Of a DNA stretch of 64,000 nt, positions 37,037-46,064 are shown in pieces (the stretch's first letter is position 1; each line of letters starts with the position of its first letter). The notes beneath the pieces were generated by a model. It was not told where the DNA came from, did no database searches, and was given only the letters and a program-made list of their open reading frames with translations. The stretch is taken from contig NZ_JADPJI010000002.1 in NCBI RefSeq assembly GCF_023073355.1, forward strand, positions 496,001 to 560,000, written 5' to 3'. Made by a program: the position numbers and the translations under genes. This DNA comes from Bradyrhizobium sp. 199 (GTDB taxonomy: Bacteria > Pseudomonadota > Alphaproteobacteria > Rhizobiales > Xanthobacteraceae).

Positions 37037-37702
37037 TCATTCCACTTTGAGCGCTCTTGCGTAGACCAGGCCGGAATTGGTGATGTGCGTGGTCATCAGT
37101 TCTTCGAAGGCGGTGAACTCGCCGCGCGCGAACAAATCGAGCAGCTTGCGATGCTCGTCGAACGACGTGCGGGTCCTGACGTCGATCGGCGAGGTCAGAT
37201 TGGTGCGGAGCGCGGCGACGCGGCCGGACACCAGCTGATAGGATTCGGCGAGGTAGCGGTTGCCGCAATGGGTGAACAGCGCCTCGTGAAAGGCCGCATC
37301 GGCGCGGCCATAAGCGATGTTGTCCTTCGTCGAGATCGCCGGCTCCATCGCCGCGACCGCCGCGGTCATCGAGGCGGCCGCACCGTCGCGATCGTGGCGA
37401 TAAGCGAGTTCGGCCGCCTTGGGTTCGAGCGCGATGCGGAACGTGCAGAGCGCAGTGATGTCATCGGCGCTCGGCGTGAACACAAAACTGCCGACCTGGG
37501 GGCGGATCACCACGAGGCCCTGCGCCTGCAGCTGGCCCATGGCCTCGCGCACCGGCGTGCGGCTGACGCCAAAGGAATTCGCCACCATCTCCTCGGAGAT
37601 GGCGGCCCCTAACGCGAACTCGCCCTCTATGATCGCCTGCCGCAACTGCTGCATCACCCGCTGCGACAGCGATTTCGGCGTATCGAGCTTGAGCGATCGC
37701 AT
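37037..37702 (-). CDS. GntR family regulator, FCD subgroup
   Basis: A 221-residue regulator: winged helix (residues ~10-75; ISEEMVANSFGVSRTPVREAMGQLQAQGLV) and an all-helical FCD ligand domain with metal-ligand pattern (RADAAFHEALFTHCGN, DEHRKLLDLFARG). FCD regulators commonly sense organic acids. Its gene lies 9 bases after the 2-hydroxyacid oxidase gene in the same direction, so it likely regulates that gene and perhaps the divergent aldolase. Confidence 0.93.
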   Translation of the reverse strand: MRSLKLDTPKSLSQRVMQQLRQAIIEGEFALGAAISEEMVANSFGVSRTPVREAMGQLQAQGLVVIRPQVGSFVFTPSADDITALCTFRIALEPKAAELAYRHDRDGAAASMTAAVAAMEPAISTKDNIAYGRADAAFHEALFTHCGNRYLAESYQLVSGRVAALRTNLTSPIDVRTRTSFDEHRKLLDLFARGEFTAFEELMTTHITNSGLVYARALKVE

Positions 37703-37711
37703 TTCCTTCTC

Positions 37712-39124
37712 TCAGATCACCTTGCCGGGATTGAGCAAGTGATCCGGATCGAGCGCGGCCTTCAACGTCCGCATCAGCGCGATCTCGGCCTCGCTCCGGG
37801 CATGCCCCAGCCACTTCTTCTTCAGCGTGCCGATGCCGTGCTCGGCGGAGACGCTGCCGCTGAGCTCACGGACGAGACCGTAAATGATCATGTCCATCTC
37901 TTCCTTCGGCTGCTGCTCGATAGAAAGGCCGGTGACCCAGGACACCAGATGCAGATTGCCATCCCCGATATGGCCGTAATAGACGCTCTCGCAACCCTTG
38001 ATGCCGGAAGTCAGCGCCGCCTTGCAGCGCGTGACGAACTCGTCCATCCGCTGGACTGCAAGGCCGATATCGTAGGAGATATGCGGGCCCAGCACCTGGC
38101 CGAATTCGGCGCAGATGTCGCGCACGCGCCAGAAGCTCTGCGTCTGCGCCAGCGATTGTGCGACGGCGGCATCCGCCAGCAACCCGCGCTCCATCAGCTC
38201 TTCGAGCCAGGCCTGGAAGCGCGGCGCGTCGAGATTCTCATCGGTGCCTTGCGCCTCCACCAGCACGTAGAGGCCGTGGCCCGCGGCGACCGGCGGCTTC
38301 ACGCCGGCGCGATTTGTGATCACGTCCCAATAGTCCGGCCACATCACCTCGAAGGCCGACAGCAGTGGGCCGAGCCCGCTGCGCGCCGCGTCCAGCAGCG
38401 CGATCACCGCGGCATAGTCCTTCAGCGCGCAGAGCGCAGCCATGGTCGAGCGCGGCTTCGGGAACAGTTTCAGTACCACGCGGGTGATGATGCCGAGCGT
38501 GCCTTCCGAGCCGATGAACAGATGCTTCAGATCGTAGCCGGCATTGTTCTTCATCAGCTTGTTGAGGCTGGTCATGACGGTGCCGTCCGGCAGCACCACT
38601 TCGAGACCGAGCACCAGCTCGCGCGTCATGCCGTAACGGATCACGCGGTTGCCGCCGGCATTGGTCGAAAGGTTGCCGCCGATCGCACAGGAGCCGCGCG
38701 AGCCGAGATCGAGCGGAAAGAAGAAGCCGGCCTCGTCCGCAGCCTTCTGGATCGTCTGCAGCGGCGTACCCGCCTTCACTGTCATCGTCGCCGAGGCAGG
38801 GTCGATCTCCTCGATGCCGCTCATGCGCTCCAGCGAGATCGCGACCCAACCTGCTTCGGGCGAAGCGCCGCGGCACAGCCCGGTCAGTCCACCCTGCGGC
38901 ACGAAGGGCAGGCGGGCCTGCCGGCAGGCCAGAATCGCCTCGGCGACACCTTGCGCATCCACGGGGCGGATCACCGCAAGCGGCGTCTGCGGCAGGCTCG
39001 CGCTCCAGTCGTTGCAATTGCGTGCCGGCACGTCGGCGCCGACCAACACGGCTGCTGCGCCGAGCTTGCCGCGGAGCGCCCCGAGCAATTGGTCGGGACG
39101 CCCCATGGGGGTCACCATGTCCAT
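37712..39124 (-). CDS. FAD-linked 2-hydroxyacid oxidase/dehydrogenase (GlcD/DLD family)
   Basis: A 470-residue flavoenzyme with an N-terminal FAD-binding PCMH domain (VPQGGLTGLCRGASPEAGWV, NLSTNAGGNRVIRYGMTRE) and a C-terminal FAD-oxidase C domain (YYGHIGDGNLH, EHGIGTLKK with the catalytic His region). It oxidises D-lactate, glycolate, D-2-hydroxyglutarate or a similar acid. The ATG at 39124 has GAGGAG upstream. The GntR gene follows and a DapA-like gene is divergent, so the substrate may be made or used by that aldolase. Confidence 0.92.
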   Translation of the reverse strand: MDMVTPMGRPDQLLGALRGKLGAAAVLVGADVPARNCNDWSASLPQTPLAVIRPVDAQGVAEAILACRQARLPFVPQGGLTGLCRGASPEAGWVAISLERMSGIEEIDPASATMTVKAGTPLQTIQKAADEAGFFFPLDLGSRGSCAIGGNLSTNAGGNRVIRYGMTRELVLGLEVVLPDGTVMTSLNKLMKNNAGYDLKHLFIGSEGTLGIITRVVLKLFPKPRSTMAALCALKDYAAVIALLDAARSGLGPLLSAFEVMWPDYWDVITNRAGVKPPVAAGHGLYVLVEAQGTDENLDAPRFQAWLEELMERGLLADAAVAQSLAQTQSFWRVRDICAEFGQVLGPHISYDIGLAVQRMDEFVTRCKAALTSGIKGCESVYYGHIGDGNLHLVSWVTGLSIEQQPKEEMDMIIYGLVRELSGSVSAEHGIGTLKKKWLGHARSEAEIALMRTLKAALDPDHLLNPGKVI

Positions 39125-39192
39125 GCGAGATCTCCTCGAGATCTGGCTGCGCCGCTCGCGCGCCAAAGGCGGTGGAAAGGGTTTGCGTTGGT

Positions 39193-39211
39193 CTTGTATG
39201 TAAGGTACAAG
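39193..39211. promoter_or_regulatory. Candidate GntR operator
   Basis: CTTGTATGTAAGGTACAAG has perfect 6-bp arms (CTTGTA, TACAAG) with a 7-base centre. FCD-type GntR proteins bind short dyads with such TTGTA/TACAA half sites. It lies between the divergent oxidase and aldolase genes, where it could control both. Confidence 0.55.
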
Positions 39212-39305
39212 GCGGAAAGTAAAGCAAAAACAGGACCGGGCGAGGGTGATGCCAGATGGTCGGGAATCAAAGGCCTGGTTCGAACTCAGAGCAAAGGGTG
39301 GTGTG

Positions 39306-40190
39306 ATGACGGAGGCAATTCGCGGGTTCTGGGTGGCGTCAGCGACGCCGCTGGCGGCCGACGGCAGCGTGGACTCTGCAAAGCTCGCGGATCACGCCAA
39401 GCAGCTCTTCGGCAGGGGCGTTGACGGCGTCGTGTTGTTCGGCACCACCGGCGAGGGCACCTCCTTCAATGTCACCGAGCGCGTCGCGACCATCGAAGCC
39501 GTGCTCAAGGCCGGCGTTGCGCCGGAACGCATTGGGATCGGCGGCGGCTTTCCCGCCATTACCGACAGCGTGGCACTCTCGCGCGCCGTGCTTGGCCTCG
39601 GCCTGCGTCATGTGCTGCTGCTGCCGCCCTACTTCGACCGCAGCGTCACGGCCGAAGGCATCGAAGATGCCTTTGCCGCGATCATCGAAGGCATCGGCGA
39701 CGACCGGCTGCGCGCCTATCTCTATCACATCCCGCAGATGTCGGGCGTTGCGATCCCGACCAGCGTCGCTGCGAACTTGCGCAAGCGCTATGGCAAGCAG
39801 GTCGCCGGCCTGAAGGACTCCAGCGGCGACTTCAAGCAGTTCCAGGCCTTCCGTGCCGCAGCTCCCGAGCTCGCCATCACCGTCGGCAATGAAGCCGATA
39901 TCGCCCGCGCGATCGCCGCCGGTGGGGCCGGCACCATCTGCGGCATGGCCAATGTCGTGCCCGAGCTCGTCAAGGGCATGGTCGACGGCAAGGATGTCGA
40001 AGCGCGTATGCAAGCTGCGATCGACATCGTGCTGAAGACGCCCTCGTTCACCGCGACGCTCAAGGCTATCCTGGCGGCACAGACCGGCGACGCCGCCTGG
40101 TTGCGCGTGCGGCCGCCGCTCCGCGCATCCTCTGACGGCTCCACGTTCAAGCGGAAGCTCGACGAGTTGATGGCGCCCGCCATCGCGTGA
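39306..40190 (+). CDS. DapA-like (dihydrodipicolinate synthase family) aldolase
   Basis: A 294-residue TIM-barrel lyase. The Schiff-base Lys170 is in VAGLKDSSGD, Tyr140 in YLYHIPQ, and the substrate loop GVVLFGTTGEGTSF is intact. Because lysine synthesis genes are absent and the gene faces a hydroxyacid oxidase and GntR regulator, it is more likely a catabolic 2-oxoacid aldolase or dehydratase than DapA. AAGGGTGG precedes the ATG at 39306. Confidence 0.88.
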   Translation: MTEAIRGFWVASATPLAADGSVDSAKLADHAKQLFGRGVDGVVLFGTTGEGTSFNVTERVATIEAVLKAGVAPERIGIGGGFPAITDSVALSRAVLGLGLRHVLLLPPYFDRSVTAEGIEDAFAAIIEGIGDDRLRAYLYHIPQMSGVAIPTSVAANLRKRYGKQVAGLKDSSGDFKQFQAFRAAAPELAITVGNEADIARAIAAGGAGTICGMANVVPELVKGMVDGKDVEARMQAAIDIVLKTPSFTATLKAILAAQTGDAAWLRVRPPLRASSDGSTFKRKLDELMAPAIA

Positions 40191-40286
40191 GACCGCACAA
40201 CATCGTGAGACATCGCCGCGGAGTCGCGCGTGACGCGTCGCGGCCGGAACGACGGCAATCGAAGATTGCCGCTCGGTGCCGATCTA

Positions 40287-40304
40287 TTCTTAGAACGATT
40301 CAAC
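40287..40304. promoter_or_regulatory. Iron-control-element-like motif before siderophore receptor
   Basis: TTCTTAGAACGATTCAAC contains TTAGAA and TTCAA halves around a 3-base centre, similar to the ICE box (TTTAGAA...TTCTAA) bound by Irr in Bradyrhizobium, with some mismatches. It lies about 100 bases before the TonB-dependent receptor. Regulatory role is inferred. Confidence 0.4.
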
Positions 40305-40400
40305 ACTAGAGCGATTCAAGTCCGCCTGCGGTTCTCTTCACCTATCGCGGCTGTTAGACGCGAGCTTCAATGCCGTGTCTGACGTGGAAGTGAATCGAAC

Positions 40401-42719
40401 GTGCGTGCTCATCTGGATGGCCAACGCGCCAGCGGCCATCGTGCCGGCAAGCGCCGTGCAGGTCTTCTCATCGGAGCAGCCGTCCTGCTCGCCGAATGCC
40501 CCTCCAACGCGACGACCGCGCAAGCGCAATCGACCCTGCCGCCGGTGACGGTGGAGGCGCCGGGACAGCGCCCGAAGCCGGCGCGCGCGTCGGACCAGTC
40601 TTCACGCCGCACGCAGACCGCCGCCCGCCAGCGCAATCGCAATGCCGTACCCGCAGCGCCGACGCTTTCGGAGCGGGCGGCCGCGCAAGCCGCCGCGCAG
40701 CAGGCCGCAAAGCTCGGCTACCGTGCGATGCCGAGCGCGACTACGCTGCGCAGCAGCGCATCGCCGCTCAATACCTCGCAGGCCGTCAACGTCGTGCCCG
40801 AGCAGGTGTTGAAGGACCAGCTCCCGCGCAACATCGATGATGCGCTCATCAACGTCTCCGGCATCACCCAGACCAACACGCTCGCAGGCAGCCAGGACGC
40901 CGTGATCCGCCGCGGCTTCGGCGACAATCGCGACGGTTCGATCATGCGCAACGGCATGCCGCTGGTGCAGGGCCGAAGCCTCAATCCCGCGGTCGAAAGC
41001 GTCGAGGTGCTGAAGGGGCCGGCCTCGCTGCTCTACGGCATCATGGATCCCGGCGGCATCGTCAACACCATCAGCAAGCGCCCGGAGCTCTATCAGCACG
41101 GCTCGGTGACGCTGCTCGGCTCGGCGTTCAATGCTGCCAAGACCGGCGCCGACGGCCTGCTCGACATCACCGGGTCGATCGGCGACCAGGGTCTTGCCTA
41201 TCGCTTCATCGGCTATGGCGTCAGCGAGGACTATTGGCGCAATTTCGGCCGTCACCGCGAGATGCTGGTCGCGCCGTCGCTGGCCTGGTACGGCCAGGAC
41301 ACCACGGTCCAGCTCAACTACGAGCATCGCGAGTTCATCTATCCGTTCGATCGCGGCACGGCGTTCAATCCGGTGACGAAGGCGCCGCTCGCAGTTCCCG
41401 CCACGCGGCGGCTAGATGAGCCTTTCAACAACACCTGGGGCACGTCCGACCTGCTCCAGACCTCGGTCGAGCACCGCTTCAACCAGGATTGGAAGCTCTA
41501 TGCCGGCTACGGCTACAACACCGAGACCTTCAGCGCCAACCAGCTCCGCATTACCGGAATCAACTTCACAACCGGCAACGAGACGCGCAGCAATGACGGC
41601 ACGCAGGGCTCGCTCAGCAATGTCAGTTACGGAACGTCCTACGTCTCGGGCGGCTTCTGGCTCGGCCACATGCGCAACGAGGTGGTGTTCGGCGGCGACG
41701 GCCAGTATCGCACCATCTACCGGGATAAGCTGATCCGGCAGACCACGCCCGCCTTCAACGTCTACAATCCCATCTATGGACTGATCGGCCCCGGTACGAC
41801 GGTATCGAACAACGACAGCGCCCAGACCGACAAGCTCGGCCAGTGGTCGCTGTTCTTCCAGGACACGCTGCATTTGACCGAACGGTTCGCGCTGGTCGGC
41901 GGCGTGCGCTACATGGATTACGACCAGATCGCCGGGCGCGGAAAGCCGTTCAACACCAATACGAATGTGTCCCAGGACAAGGTGCTGCCGCTCGGCGGCG
42001 CCATTCTCAAGCTCACCGACCAAATATCGCTGTATGCGAGCTACACGCAGTCGCTGAAGCCGAACGCGACGATCGCGCCAATCGGCGTGGTGATCGATTC
42101 CAACGTCGCGCCGGAGGAGGGCGTGTCATACGAGGCCGGCGTCAAGTTCGATTTGAACAAGCGCATCTCCGGTACGCTGGCGCTCTACGATCTCGACAAG
42201 AAGAACGTGCAGACGACGAAGACGAACAGTGCGGGCATCGTGGAGCTCCACACTGTGGGCCGCGCCCGCTCGCGCGGCGTCGAGCTGGACGTCACCGGTA
42301 GGCTCACCGACAGCTGGGCCTTGATTGGCAGCTATGGCTATACCGATGCCCGCGTGACGGCGTCCGAGGATATGACGTTGCTCGGCAAGAAGCTGCAAAA
42401 CGTCGCCTTGAACACAGCATCGCTCTATCTGGTCTACGACTTCGGCACCGCATTGCCCGGCCAGCTCCGCCTCGGCGGCGGCGCGCGCTATGTCGGGGAC
42501 CGTCCCGGCGATTCCATCAACTCCTTCTTCTTGCCGTCCTATGTGGTCGCCGACATTTTTGCGACCTATGAGACGAAATACCAGAACACGCCGGTGATCT
42601 ATCAGTTCAACGTCAAGAACCTGTTCGACACCGTCTACTATCCCTCCGCCGTCAACAATTTGAATGTCGCGATCGGCGATGCGCGGCGCGTCTCGCTGTC
42701 GGCAACGGTGAAGTTCTAG
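40401..42719 (+). CDS. TonB-dependent siderophore receptor
   Basis: A 772-residue outer-membrane receptor. An N-terminal export segment (AGLLIGAAVLLAECPS) leads to a Pro/Arg/Ala-rich spacer with a TonB-box-like LPPVTVEAP, the plug (AVNVVPEQVLKDQLPRNIDD, VESVEVLKGPASLLYGIMDP) and the barrel, ending in a final aromatic strand (RVSLSATVKF). It imports ferric siderophore with TonB energy. It starts with GTG. The PepSY membrane gene follows after 2 bases, likely handling iron release. Confidence 0.94.
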   Translation: MRAHLDGQRASGHRAGKRRAGLLIGAAVLLAECPSNATTAQAQSTLPPVTVEAPGQRPKPARASDQSSRRTQTAARQRNRNAVPAAPTLSERAAAQAAAQQAAKLGYRAMPSATTLRSSASPLNTSQAVNVVPEQVLKDQLPRNIDDALINVSGITQTNTLAGSQDAVIRRGFGDNRDGSIMRNGMPLVQGRSLNPAVESVEVLKGPASLLYGIMDPGGIVNTISKRPELYQHGSVTLLGSAFNAAKTGADGLLDITGSIGDQGLAYRFIGYGVSEDYWRNFGRHREMLVAPSLAWYGQDTTVQLNYEHREFIYPFDRGTAFNPVTKAPLAVPATRRLDEPFNNTWGTSDLLQTSVEHRFNQDWKLYAGYGYNTETFSANQLRITGINFTTGNETRSNDGTQGSLSNVSYGTSYVSGGFWLGHMRNEVVFGGDGQYRTIYRDKLIRQTTPAFNVYNPIYGLIGPGTTVSNNDSAQTDKLGQWSLFFQDTLHLTERFALVGGVRYMDYDQIAGRGKPFNTNTNVSQDKVLPLGGAILKLTDQISLYASYTQSLKPNATIAPIGVVIDSNVAPEEGVSYEAGVKFDLNKRISGTLALYDLDKKNVQTTKTNSAGIVELHTVGRARSRGVELDVTGRLTDSWALIGSYGYTDARVTASEDMTLLGKKLQNVALNTASLYLVYDFGTALPGQLRLGGGARYVGDRPGDSINSFFLPSYVVADIFATYETKYQNTPVIYQFNVKNLFDTVYYPSAVNNLNVAIGDARRVSLSATVKF

Positions 42720-42721
42720 CG

Positions 42722-43906
42722 ATGGCAGCGCGGCTGGGGCACACCATCAAGGCGATCCTGTTCCAGGTCCATTCCGTCGTGGGTCTGGTCCTCGCGCTGC
42801 TGGTGTCACTGATCGCGCTCACCGGCGCGATCATGAGTTTTGAGGACGAGATCGTCCATCATCTTAATGCCGACATCATGCAGGTCGCGCCGCGTCAGGC
42901 GCCGGCGCTGATGCCGGACGCGCTGGTGGCGCGGCTGAAAGCAGCCCAGGATCTCGGCAAGGTCTCGGCCGTCACGCTGTCGAGCGATCCGTTTGCGGCG
43001 GTCCATGTCCGCTTCGGCCGCGATGAGCAGGGCGGACGGCCGGCCTCGCTCTATGTCGACCCCTACGACGCGCGCGTGCTGGGCTCGCTCCGCGGCGAGG
43101 CGTTCTTCGCGACGGTGCGCCAGCTGCATCGCTGGCTGCTCATTCCCGGCGACGGCAAGGGCTGGGGACGCCCGATCACCGGCACCATCGCGCTGGGCCT
43201 CATCGTCATGCTGGTGTCGGGCCTCGTGCTGCGCTGGCCGCGTCGCGCCGACAGCGTGAAGATGTGGCTGAAGCCGAATCTCGGGCTCGGCGGCCGCGCC
43301 CTGCACCGCTCGCTGCACACCGTGATCGGCACCTGGGTTCTCCCGATCTATCTGGCGATGACGCTCACCGGGCTGTATTTCTCCTTTGAATGGTACAAGG
43401 ACGGCGTGACCTGGCTGTTGGCGCGTCCGCACGTCACCGCAGCTAAGATGACTACAAAGCCGCTGCGTGCGGCCGGCCATGCCGAGCCGGCCTCGCCAAT
43501 CGGATTCGATCGAGCATGGACGGCATTCCAGCGCGAGGAGGGCGATCGGTTTTCCAGGGCCTTGCTGACGCTGCCGGCGGGGCCGGGTGCGGCAATACGG
43601 ATCCGCTCATGGGGGAAAGCGTCGTTGCTCGAGACCACGCGCGACGAATTCCGCATCGATGCTATCACCGGGCAGTTGGTGTCAGCCGAGCGCTACGCCG
43701 ACAAGACGTTCGGCGAGACGATCATCGCCGCCATTTACGACATCCATCGCGGCGAGATTATCGGCTGGCCCGGGAAGCTCGCCTTCATGATCGCTGCGAT
43801 CCTGATGCCGCTGTTCGCGGTCACCGGCATCCTGCTCTATCTGTCGCGCCGCAGGCTGCGGCGCCCGGCACAGCCGCCGCTCGGGCGGCTCGTTCCCGGC
43901 GAGTGA
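42722..43906 (+). CDS. PepSY-associated membrane protein, iron uptake-linked
   Basis: A 394-residue inner-membrane protein with four helices (~15-40, ~155-175, ~200-225, ~345-370) and two PepSY-like periplasmic regions (SLYVDPYDARVLGSLRGE; FRIDAITGQLVSAERYADK). His residues in RQLHRWLLIPG, LHRSLHTVIGTW and DIHRGEIIGWPGK suit haem or metal binding. Homologues next to siderophore receptors are proposed ferric-siderophore reductases. It begins 2 bases after the receptor gene. Confidence 0.88.
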   Translation: MAARLGHTIKAILFQVHSVVGLVLALLVSLIALTGAIMSFEDEIVHHLNADIMQVAPRQAPALMPDALVARLKAAQDLGKVSAVTLSSDPFAAVHVRFGRDEQGGRPASLYVDPYDARVLGSLRGEAFFATVRQLHRWLLIPGDGKGWGRPITGTIALGLIVMLVSGLVLRWPRRADSVKMWLKPNLGLGGRALHRSLHTVIGTWVLPIYLAMTLTGLYFSFEWYKDGVTWLLARPHVTAAKMTTKPLRAAGHAEPASPIGFDRAWTAFQREEGDRFSRALLTLPAGPGAAIRIRSWGKASLLETTRDEFRIDAITGQLVSAERYADKTFGETIIAAIYDIHRGEIIGWPGKLAFMIAAILMPLFAVTGILLYLSRRRLRRPAQPPLGRLVPGE

Positions 43907-44021
43907 GCCGCCAAGGTGGCTCGCCGAATGCTTGTAGATCGCTCGATCACCCTCGCCGAGGCCGTGGTAGATCAACATATCGCTTGCGGCTACAAGAAGC
44001 TCTTGTCTCACCCAGCGTGGA

Positions 44022-44415
44022 ATGGTTCGATCTGCCTCGCACATCTTAAGGTCACTGCCTGCGGTGCTCGTCAGACGCAGCGATCTGCCCGTACCGCTGG
44101 CTCACCCGGCGCGAAGTTTCTTCGGCGGGCTGCCCAGACTGCCCCCGCAAATCGACTGGCCGATGGCGGGTCAGGTCGGACGAAACATGAGAGACTGTCG
44201 CGCTCACTTTCGTGGGCCAGATCGACTTGGCTGAAGTGCCTGGCTCCGGCTGGTCGCCGCTTCCGCAACGAGGCACGCTCTATTTCTTCTGCAGCTCGAT
44301 GTTCGTCGGCGAAGGACATCCACCGCGTCACGTCGTCTACAGTCCTGCCGACGGTAATTGGCATTCCAGTGTCGGCGGTGTGCTCCATTTTTGGGTCAAT
44401 CGGGAATGCGCTTGA
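44022..44415 (+). pseudogene. DUF1963 (YwqG-like) gene remnant
   Basis: Two adjacent frames each carry a piece of a DUF1963 protein: SFFGGLPRLPPQIDWP in the first (about 44100-44150) and LTFVGQIDLAEVPGSGW followed by LPQRGTLYFFCSS in the second (from about 44200). A frameshift or small deletion with a stop between them prevents a full product, and both ends are missing compared with the ~250-residue family. The 650 bases between the PepSY gene and the rhodanese gene hold nothing else I can support. Confidence 0.7.
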
Positions 44416-44555
44416 CCGGTGCGACTTTTCGCAAGTCGTCGCTACATACGAGTGCGATTAGCTGATCTCTGCGCGCTGCCCTGTTCTCCGATATCGCTAG
44501 CCAACACCACCGCGATGGTTCAAAAGATCATGGCCCTCGTCTCACGGTTCACGCC

Positions 44556-45788
44556 ATGAAGCTTCCCGCCGTCACTCCCGCCGATATCCGCTGCGCGCTG
44601 CTCTTGCGCGAGGAAATCGCGCTGCTCGATCTCAGATTCGAGGCAGGCTTCGCGACCGGGCATCCGCTGTTCGCCGCCAACATGGCGGTCGATCGGATCG
44701 CGATCGAGGCCGAGGCGAGGATGCCGCGCAAGGACGTGCCGATCGTGCTGTATGATGATGGTGAGGGGCTGGTCGCGACTGGCGCCGAACGTCTCGCCGC
44801 ACTCGGCTATTCCAACATCAGCACGCTCGAGGGCGGGTTGAAGGCCTGGCGTGCGGCGGGCTATGAAATCTTCCAGGACGTCAATTCCTATTCGAAAGCG
44901 TTCGGCGAATTGGTCGAAGCGCGGCGGCACACGCCGTCGCTCAGTGCCGACGAGGTGGCCAAGCTGATTGCCGACAAGGCCAACATGGCTATCCTCGACG
45001 TCCGCCGTTTCGACGAATACGCGACCATGAACATTCCGGGCTCGGTCAGCGTGCCCGGCGCTGAGCTGGTGTTGCGGGCAGGGCAGGCTGCGCCCGACCC
45101 TGAAACCACCATCATCGTCAATTGTGCTGGCCGTACTCGCTCCATCATCGGCACCCAGTCGCTGATCAATGCCGGCGTGCCGAACAAGGTGCGCGCGCTG
45201 CGCAACGGCACCATCGGCTGGACGCTGGCGCGGCACACGCTCGACCGCGGCGCCGACAGGCGCGGCGCGATCGGGCCGTTCGACGGCGGCCCGGCCAATG
45301 CGCGCGATGTCGCCTATCGCGCCGGCGTGCGCCACATCGGCGCGAACGAGATGGCTGCACTTGTTGCGCAGTCTGGCCGCACGCTCTACCGCTTCGACGT
45401 GCGTGACGCCGAGGAGCATTCGGCCGGCCATCTGCCGGGCTTCCGGCATTATCCGGGTGGCCAGCTCGTCCAGGAAACCGACATGGCCGCGCCGGTGCGC
45501 GGAGCGCGCATTGTCCTGACCGACGACAGGTGCGTCCGCGCCGACATGACGGCGTCGTGGCTGGCGCAGATGGGTTGGGAGGTCTATGTGCTGGAGGGCG
45601 GCTATGACGGCGCGCTCGAGATCGGCCCGCCGCGCGTGCTGCCCAAGCCGGATCCGGCCCACCGCTACCGCCGTCCTTATGAAGGTGCCGACGTCGCGCA
45701 AGCCGCAATGCAGGCCTATCTCGATTGGGAATATGGCCTCGTCGAGCAACTCCGCCGCGACGGCACGCACGGGTTTTATGTGATCTAG
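44556..45788 (+). CDS. Triple rhodanese-domain protein
   Basis: A 410-residue protein with three rhodanese folds (~1-105, ~125-235, ~270-370). Only the middle one has an active-site Cys (Cys190 in NCAGRTRS); the corresponding loops of the first (LYDDGEG) and third (LTDDRCVRAD) lack it at the catalytic position. It would move sulfane sulfur or bind a thiol partner, the outer domains acting as scaffolds. No signal peptide. Neighbours do not show a sulfur pathway; serA downstream is separated by repeats. Confidence 0.88.
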   Translation: MKLPAVTPADIRCALLLREEIALLDLRFEAGFATGHPLFAANMAVDRIAIEAEARMPRKDVPIVLYDDGEGLVATGAERLAALGYSNISTLEGGLKAWRAAGYEIFQDVNSYSKAFGELVEARRHTPSLSADEVAKLIADKANMAILDVRRFDEYATMNIPGSVSVPGAELVLRAGQAAPDPETTIIVNCAGRTRSIIGTQSLINAGVPNKVRALRNGTIGWTLARHTLDRGADRRGAIGPFDGGPANARDVAYRAGVRHIGANEMAALVAQSGRTLYRFDVRDAEEHSAGHLPGFRHYPGGQLVQETDMAAPVRGARIVLTDDRCVRADMTASWLAQMGWEVYVLEGGYDGALEIGPPRVLPKPDPAHRYRRPYEGADVAQAAMQAYLDWEYGLVEQLRRDGTHGFYVI

Positions 45789-45812
45789 TTCTGGATGCCG
45801 TCACCTTGAAGT

Positions 45813-45908
45813 GGCCGCTGCTTCAGCGGCCCTCGAAGGGCGACGGCCCCGCTGCATCGGGGCCGTTCATCCTTCGAGGCTCGCCAAAGAGGCGAGCACC
45901 TCAGGATG
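45813..45908. repeat. Cluster of three hairpins between rhodanese gene and serA
   Basis: Three consecutive inverted repeats: GGCCGCTG with CAGCGGCC (45813-45831), ACGGCCCCG with CGGGGCCGT (45843-45866), and 18-base arms 45868-45885 and 45891-45908 (CATCCTTCGAGGCTCGCC) with two or so mismatches. The first pair may end transcription of the rhodanese gene; the third resembles a dispersed intergenic palindrome. Confidence 0.8.
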
Positions 45909-46064
45909 ACGGAACGGCCACTGTGCGTGCGGGAATGACGGAGCCGGGGGGATGCCAAGCGCATCTCCGCTCCCCGCTATCTTCTGCCCGGATCCGACCC
46001 CTATTGTGCTGGGCCTCCTCCGCGGTCTAAGAGCTGCGGCAAAGCCGCCATTTATGGAGACACC

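Noticed and set aside
37739..39424. Plus-strand open frame of 561 codons over the hydroxyacid oxidase
   Set aside because: Antisense shadow: the oxidase on the minus strand shows complete FAD-binding and C-terminal motifs; this frame shows none.
39306..40190. Calling the aldolase dapA
   Set aside because: No lysine-synthesis context, and it faces a GntR regulator and an oxidase. The family has many catabolic members, so no symbol was given.
43916..44461. Plus-strand frame of 181 codons in the gap after the PepSY gene
   Set aside because: No motif in this frame; the recognisable DUF1963 pieces lie in two other frames, so the gap is a pseudogene region.
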